From an uncultured Verrucomicrobia subdivision 3 bacterium (lineage in GTDB: Bacteria > Verrucomicrobiota > Verrucomicrobiia > Limisphaerales > UBA11358): a stretch of 64,000 bases of DNA. A program made the translations under genes and the position numbers. The notes under the pieces were generated by a model, which was not told the origin of the DNA, did not search any database, and saw only the letters and a program-made list of their open reading frames with translations. Position 1 is the stretch's first letter; every line of letters begins with the position of its first letter. Where the stretch lies: assembly GCA_903895255.1 (NCBI GenBank), contig CAITTG010000125.1, positions 1-64,000 on the forward strand, read 5' to 3'. Below, in pieces: positions 59,850 to 64,000 of the stretch.

Positions 59850-62645
59850 ATGTCCCTCCCCGCCTACATAATCGGCATCGACCTGGGCACGACGAATTGC
59901 GCGGTCGCCTATGTGGATCCGGCGCAGGGGGTGGACGCGCCGATTCGGGATTTCCCCATTCCCCAACTCCAGCAACCGGGCCAGGTCGCGGCGCTGCCCT
60001 TGCTGCCCTCCTGCCTCTACCTGCCCGGCGAGCACGAACTGCCCCCCGGCTCCACGAAATTGCCCTGGGGCGAATCACCCGGCTCCATCGTGGGCGCCTT
60101 TGCCCGCTGGCAGGGTGCGCGGGTGCCCGGGCGCCTGGTGGCCTCCGCCAAAAGCTGGCTGTGTCACCCGGGCGTGGACCGTTCCGCGCCCATCCTGCCG
60201 TGGGGCGCCCCGTCCGAAATCGCCAAAATCTCCCCGGTCGAAGCCTCCGCCCGGTTGCTGGGCCATCTGGCCGCCGCGTGGAACGCCGCGCATCCCGAGG
60301 CCCCGCTCGCCCAACAGGAAGTGGTGGTCACTGTGCCCGCCTCATTCGACGAAGTCGCCCGCGCGCTCACGGTGCAGGCGGCCAAGACCGCCGGGCTGGA
60401 AAAACTCACCCTCGTCGAGGAACCGCAGGCCGCGTTCTACGATTTCACCGCGCACCACCGCCATGACCTGGCCGAGGTGCTGCAAGAAATTCGGCTGGTG
60501 CTGGTGGTGGATGTGGGCGGCGGCACCACTGATTTCACGCTCATACAAACGGGCGTCACCGCCGGCGGCCCGGTCCTGCGGCGCATCGCGGTGGGCGACC
60601 ACCTGATGCTCGGCGGCGACAACATGGACGCCGCGCTCGCCCGGCATCTGGAGGAACGGTTGCTCGCCGATGGCCGCAAACTCAGCGCCACGCAATGGAA
60701 CCAGCTCGTGCAGGCCGCGCGCGCTGCCAAGGAAGCGCTGCTCGGCCCGGACGCTCCCGAACGTCAGGGCATCTCCATCCTGGCTGAAGGCAGCCGGTTA
60801 ATGCGCGGCACCCTCTCCGCCGACCTGTCCCGCGCGGAGGCCGTGCGGTTGATTCTCGACGGTTTCTTTCCCGCGTGCTCACCCGGGGAAACCCCGCGCC
60901 GCGCCGCCCGCACCGCCTTGCAGGAACTCGGCCTGCCCTACGCCCAGGACCCGGGGATCACCCGGCATCTGGCCGCCTTTTTGCGCCAGCACGCGGCCGC
61001 CGCCTTTGCCGCGCTCCAGCAGGAAGCCCGCCCGCCCGCCCTGCCCCGCCCCGACGCGATCTTGTTCAACGGCGGCGTGTTTAATTCGCCCCAAATCACC
61101 GAACGCCTGCTCGCCCTCGTTTCCACCTGGTGGCCGGACGCGCCGACCCTCCAGGTGCTACCCCATGACTCACTCGAAGCCGCCGTCGCGCGCGGCGCGG
61201 CGGGTTACGGCCTGGCCCGGCGCGGCTTGGCCCGGCGCATCAGTGGCGGCGCGGCGCACGCCTTGTATGTGGGTTTGGCCGCGGACAAGGACACCGCCGC
61301 CCCCCGCGCCATCTGCTTGATCCCGCGCGGTCACGAAGAAGGCCAGCCGGTGGAACTCCGGAGCCAGCCATTCGCACTAGTGCTGGGCCGGCCAGTGCAA
61401 TTCCCGCTCCACTCCACCAACGCCGACCGCCCCGACCGCCCCGGCGACATCGTGGAACTTCCGGCCGATGGCGAGGAATTTCGCGCGCTGCCGCCGATTC
61501 ATACGGTATTCAAAGCCACCGGCCACCGCACCGGCAGCGTGCCGGTTTACCTGAGCGCCAGCCTGACGGAATTGGGCACGCTGGAATTATGGTGCGTGGC
61601 GGCCAGCCACGACGAGCGCTGGCGGCTGGAATTTGAACTGCGCGGCACGGCTGTTTCCAGCACCACCACCGTCACCGAATCCATGCCCGCCCGGTTCGAC
61701 GAAGTGCGCGCGCTGGTACAGCGGGTCTTTGGCAACCAGCCCTTGCCCGTGGAGGCGCGCGAAGTGCGGCAGCTTCCGCGCACGCTGGAAAAATCCCTCG
61801 GACCGCGCGCGACCTGGCGGCTGCCCTGGCTGCGTGAACTCTGGAGCATCCTGCACGCCGGGGCCACCCGCCGTTTGCGCTCGCCGGATCATGAACGCGT
61901 GTTCTTTCAGCTTACCGGCTACAGTTTGCGCCCGGGCTTTGGCTATCCGCTGGACGAATGGCGTTGCGAGCAGAGTTTCCGTCTGCTTCGCGACTTGGTT
62001 AAACACCACCCGGAACAACCCCTCTGGAGCGAGTTCTGGGTGATGTGGCGGCGGCTCGCGGGCGGTTTGGATGAGGCCCGGCAAAAAGAACTCTGGGAGT
62101 ATCTCAAGCCGCACCTGGCCCGCCGGATTCCCTTGGAAGGCCCCAAAGACATCGTCCGCCCCAAAGGCATCCAGCCGGAGGGCTTGGACGAAATGGTCCG
62201 CGTGGCCGCGTCCCTCGAACATCTGGAGGTGGCGGATAAAATCCTGCTGGGCCAGTGGCTGGGCTCACGCTTAAAAACCCTGGAAACCGCCGCCGGACCG
62301 TGGGTCTGGGCGCTGGGCCGGCTGGGGGCGCGCGTGCCGGTGTATGGCAGCAGCCATAAAACCGTGCCGCCCGAAACCGCAGCAGCCTGGCTGGCCGGCC
62401 TGCTCGATGCGGGGTTGCTGCGGTTGGATGGCGCGACCTTTGCCATCGTGCAACTCGCCCGCCTGACCGGCGACCGCACGCGTGATCTGGATGAGCCCAC
62501 GCGCATCCGCGCTGTCGCCGCGCTGACCGAGGCGGGCGCACCGGCCAAATGGGTGCGCCTGCTCCAGGAAGTCGTGGCCCTGGAGACCGAGGACGAAGCG
62601 CGCGCGCTGGGCGACACCCTGCCGATCGGCCTACGGTTGAAATGA
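59850..62645 (+). CDS. Hsp70-family protein with DUF3731-like C-terminal extension, second paralogue
   Basis: A 931-aa protein. The first 600 residues parallel the preceding gene: IIGIDLGTTNCAVAYVDP, SAKSWLCHPGVDR, VVDVGGGTTDFTLI (about 218), LFNGGVFNSPQITERLLALV (about 404). The remaining 330 residues (FQLTGYSLRPGFGYPLDEWR, LWSEFWVMWRRLAGGLD, GPWVWALGRLGARVPVYGS) form the DUF3731-type helical extension of long Hsp70 homologues. The two Hsp70 genes probably arose by duplication and work together with DUF2760. Start ATG 59850 is 20 bp past the previous stop; the open frame from 59793 overlaps it. Confidence 0.92.
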   Translation: MSLPAYIIGIDLGTTNCAVAYVDPAQGVDAPIRDFPIPQLQQPGQVAALPLLPSCLYLPGEHELPPGSTKLPWGESPGSIVGAFARWQGARVPGRLVASAKSWLCHPGVDRSAPILPWGAPSEIAKISPVEASARLLGHLAAAWNAAHPEAPLAQQEVVVTVPASFDEVARALTVQAAKTAGLEKLTLVEEPQAAFYDFTAHHRHDLAEVLQEIRLVLVVDVGGGTTDFTLIQTGVTAGGPVLRRIAVGDHLMLGGDNMDAALARHLEERLLADGRKLSATQWNQLVQAARAAKEALLGPDAPERQGISILAEGSRLMRGTLSADLSRAEAVRLILDGFFPACSPGETPRRAARTALQELGLPYAQDPGITRHLAAFLRQHAAAAFAALQQEARPPALPRPDAILFNGGVFNSPQITERLLALVSTWWPDAPTLQVLPHDSLEAAVARGAAGYGLARRGLARRISGGAAHALYVGLAADKDTAAPRAICLIPRGHEEGQPVELRSQPFALVLGRPVQFPLHSTNADRPDRPGDIVELPADGEEFRALPPIHTVFKATGHRTGSVPVYLSASLTELGTLELWCVAASHDERWRLEFELRGTAVSSTTTVTESMPARFDEVRALVQRVFGNQPLPVEAREVRQLPRTLEKSLGPRATWRLPWLRELWSILHAGATRRLRSPDHERVFFQLTGYSLRPGFGYPLDEWRCEQSFRLLRDLVKHHPEQPLWSEFWVMWRRLAGGLDEARQKELWEYLKPHLARRIPLEGPKDIVRPKGIQPEGLDEMVRVAASLEHLEVADKILLGQWLGSRLKTLETAAGPWVWALGRLGARVPVYGSSHKTVPPETAAAWLAGLLDAGLLRLDGATFAIVQLARLTGDRTRDLDEPTRIRAVAALTEAGAPAKWVRLLQEVVALETEDEARALGDTLPIGLRLK

Positions 62646-62675
62646 TGATTTGTCCGCCAGTCGCCGCAGCCGTCA

Positions 62676-62711
62676 CAAAAAAAACGGCGGCGGAACGAGT
62701 CCACCGCCGTT
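62676..62711 (-). terminator. Rho-independent terminator of phosphofructokinase
   Basis: Stem AACGGCGGCGG (62683-62693) and CCACCGCCGTT (62701-62711), one mismatch, 7-nt loop. On the minus strand a run of eight T residues follows, 18 bp past the pfk stop. It lies between convergent genes and could also slow transcription of the Hsp70 operon. Confidence 0.85.
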
Positions 62712-62729
62712 CGGGAAAAAAACCGCCGG

Positions 62730-64000
62730 TTATTTCAAACCCGTCAGATAACCAAACCGGGCGCGGAATTGTTCCGGCGTCATGCTGACCACGGCGGCCA
62801 GCTTGGCGAGCTGTTTGGCATCCTCAAAGTCATCGCGCTCGAGACGGATCATATAGGCGCAGGCACATTCATAGGCTTCGCCGTCCACGTTGACCTTGCG
62901 GTTTTGCATGCGGCCCGTCTTCGGATCCAGCATGTCGGCAAACGGCAGGGGATTCATTTTGCCATCCACAAAACTGATGATGGCGCCATATTTCTCGGCT
63001 TCCGGCGAGCGCAGAAACTTCACGGCCGCGTAGCCCAGATCACGGGTGTATTCGGCGTCAAACGGAATCGGGTCGGCGCAGCGCAGTTCATAACCCAGAT
63101 CCTTGTCGATGAAGGTCATCTTGATGCCGAGTTTTTCCAGGCGCTGGGTCAGTAATTCTTTCATCAGGCGGCCAAATTCAATCTCGCCCAGGCGCAAATG
63201 GCCGTGGTCGTCGCGCACCACCTTGCCGAAGTGTTGCAATTCTCCTTCCGGCAGGGCCTTGAGCAACCCCTGCTCGCCCATGGATTCAATCAGCCCCTCG
63301 GCCAGCACTGCGATGCCGTAATGACCACCCTCGGCCCGGCGCTTGATGATGGAGCCAATGATGAGGTCGCACACCTCGTCGGCCGTCACCTGCCGGCCGC
63401 GAAACTCCTCGGAGATAATGGCCAGCGTGGCCGCCGCCGCCTTGGCAATGCCCAGCGCCAGATGCCCGGCCGCCCGGCCCATGCTCACAATCAGATACCA
63501 GCGGGAGGTCGTGCGCGCGTCCTCCATCAGATTGCGCACGAGGAACACGCCGTAGTGGCGGGCGGTTTCGTAACCGAAGGTCGGCGTGGAACCCGGCAGC
63601 GGCAAATCGTTGTCAATCGTCTTGGGCACGTGGGCCACCTTGATTTCGCCCCGGCTGCGGCGCGCGACCTCGCTGGCGGTAAAGGCGGTGTCATCGCCAC
63701 CAATCGTGACCAGCGCGGTGATGCCGAGTTTTTCGAACACCGTGAAAACGTTCCGCATTTGCTCCTCGGACTTCGTCGGGTTCGTCCGCGCCGTGCCCAG
63801 AATCGAGCCGCCGCGCAGATGAATATCCTTCACATCACGAATGGAGAGGGGACGGCACTGCTGCACATCGCCGGCGGCCAGCCATTTGAAGCCATCGCGA
63901 ATGCCGATGACCTCGTAACCCTGGTTGATGCCTTCAATCGTGGCCGCCGCGATGACGCCATTCAAGCCGGGGGCGGGACCGCCGCCGACCAGTATTCCCA
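62730..64000 (-). CDS. 6-phosphofructokinase, pyrophosphate-type (partial, 5' end off window)
   Basis: About 423 codons to the right edge; the N-terminal Met is outside. GGGPAPGLNGVI at the edge is the first phosphate-binding loop. GGDDTAFTASEVA carries Asp where ATP-dependent PfkA has Gly104, and PKTIDNDLPLPGS carries Lys where PfkA has Gly124; both changes mark PPi-dependent enzymes. GRAAGHLALGIA and the fructose-6-phosphate-site GYELRCADPIPFDAEYTRDLG further fit the PPi-PFK/long-PFK group. It would work reversibly in glycolysis and gluconeogenesis. A terminator follows the stop. Confidence 0.93.
   Translation of the reverse strand, partial: GILVGGGPAPGLNGVIAAATIEGINQGYEVIGIRDGFKWLAAGDVQQCRPLSIRDVKDIHLRGGSILGTARTNPTKSEEQMRNVFTVFEKLGITALVTIGGDDTAFTASEVARRSRGEIKVAHVPKTIDNDLPLPGSTPTFGYETARHYGVFLVRNLMEDARTTSRWYLIVSMGRAAGHLALGIAKAAAATLAIISEEFRGRQVTADEVCDLIIGSIIKRRAEGGHYGIAVLAEGLIESMGEQGLLKALPEGELQHFGKVVRDDHGHLRLGEIEFGRLMKELLTQRLEKLGIKMTFIDKDLGYELRCADPIPFDAEYTRDLGYAAVKFLRSPEAEKYGAIISFVDGKMNPLPFADMLDPKTGRMQNRKVNVDGEAYECACAYMIRLERDDFEDAKQLAKLAAVVSMTPEQFRARFGYLTGLK

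Overview
The window is a gene-dense, GC-rich bacterial chromosome segment on which nearly all of the sequence is coding. The gene content suggests a member of the Verrucomicrobiota, perhaps of the Pedosphaera/Limisphaera type. The indicators are a PEP-CTERM sorting protein, large secreted Ala/Thr/Asn-rich proteins ending in a common C-terminal module, an S53 peptidase, a fused MFS/acyltransferase/AMP-ligase protein, a pyrophosphate-type phosphofructokinase, and several families of short palindromic intergenic repeats. This placement is inference from family content; no rRNA, tRNA or CRISPR array was seen.

Layout. 1-8.8 kb: a flavin/iron-sulfur oxidoreductase cut by the left edge, a double-SIS MurQ-like protein, an AMP-dependent ligase, and small genes including a methyltransferase and a glycosyltransferase. 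9.2-16.7 kb is housekeeping: isocitrate dehydrogenase, an ECF sigma/anti-sigma pair, RNase PH, a histidine phosphatase, PrmA, and a dksA-rpmG-rpsR operon followed by folE2, all four in zinc-independent forms. 16.8-21.7 kb: a secreted EEP-fold hydrolase, RluA-type pseudouridine synthase, a DUF2911 protein and a decayed VapBC module, interspersed with repeats. 21.7-29.9 kb: D-aminoacylase, a very large secreted cyclophilin, a LOG-family protein, a nucleotide-sugar epimerase and a secreted protein. 30.0-33.0 kb: an mlaEFD-type lipid transport operon. 33.2-43.3 kb: a sedolisin, an esterase, membrane proteins, a complete UPF0175/DUF3368 toxin-antitoxin pair, a secreted hydrolase and methionyl-tRNA synthetase. 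43.4-51.2 kb: a PEP-CTERM protein, the trifunctional lipid protein and a three-gene membrane-protein/phosphoesterase operon. 51.8-56.9 kb: a type III-like restriction-modification cassette with two accessory genes. 57.4-62.6 kb: an operon of DUF2760 plus two divergent Hsp70 paralogues. 62.7-64.0 kb: phosphofructokinase cut by the right edge.

The most interesting non-gene structure is the repeat landscape. There is a roughly 195-bp element with inverted arms built on a 10-bp CGCAGATGGA period, often abutting a second palindrome. A 53-bp hairpin-containing direct repeat brackets the restriction-modification cassette. A 77-bp palindrome lies inside the methyltransferase reading frame and is translated as part of the protein.
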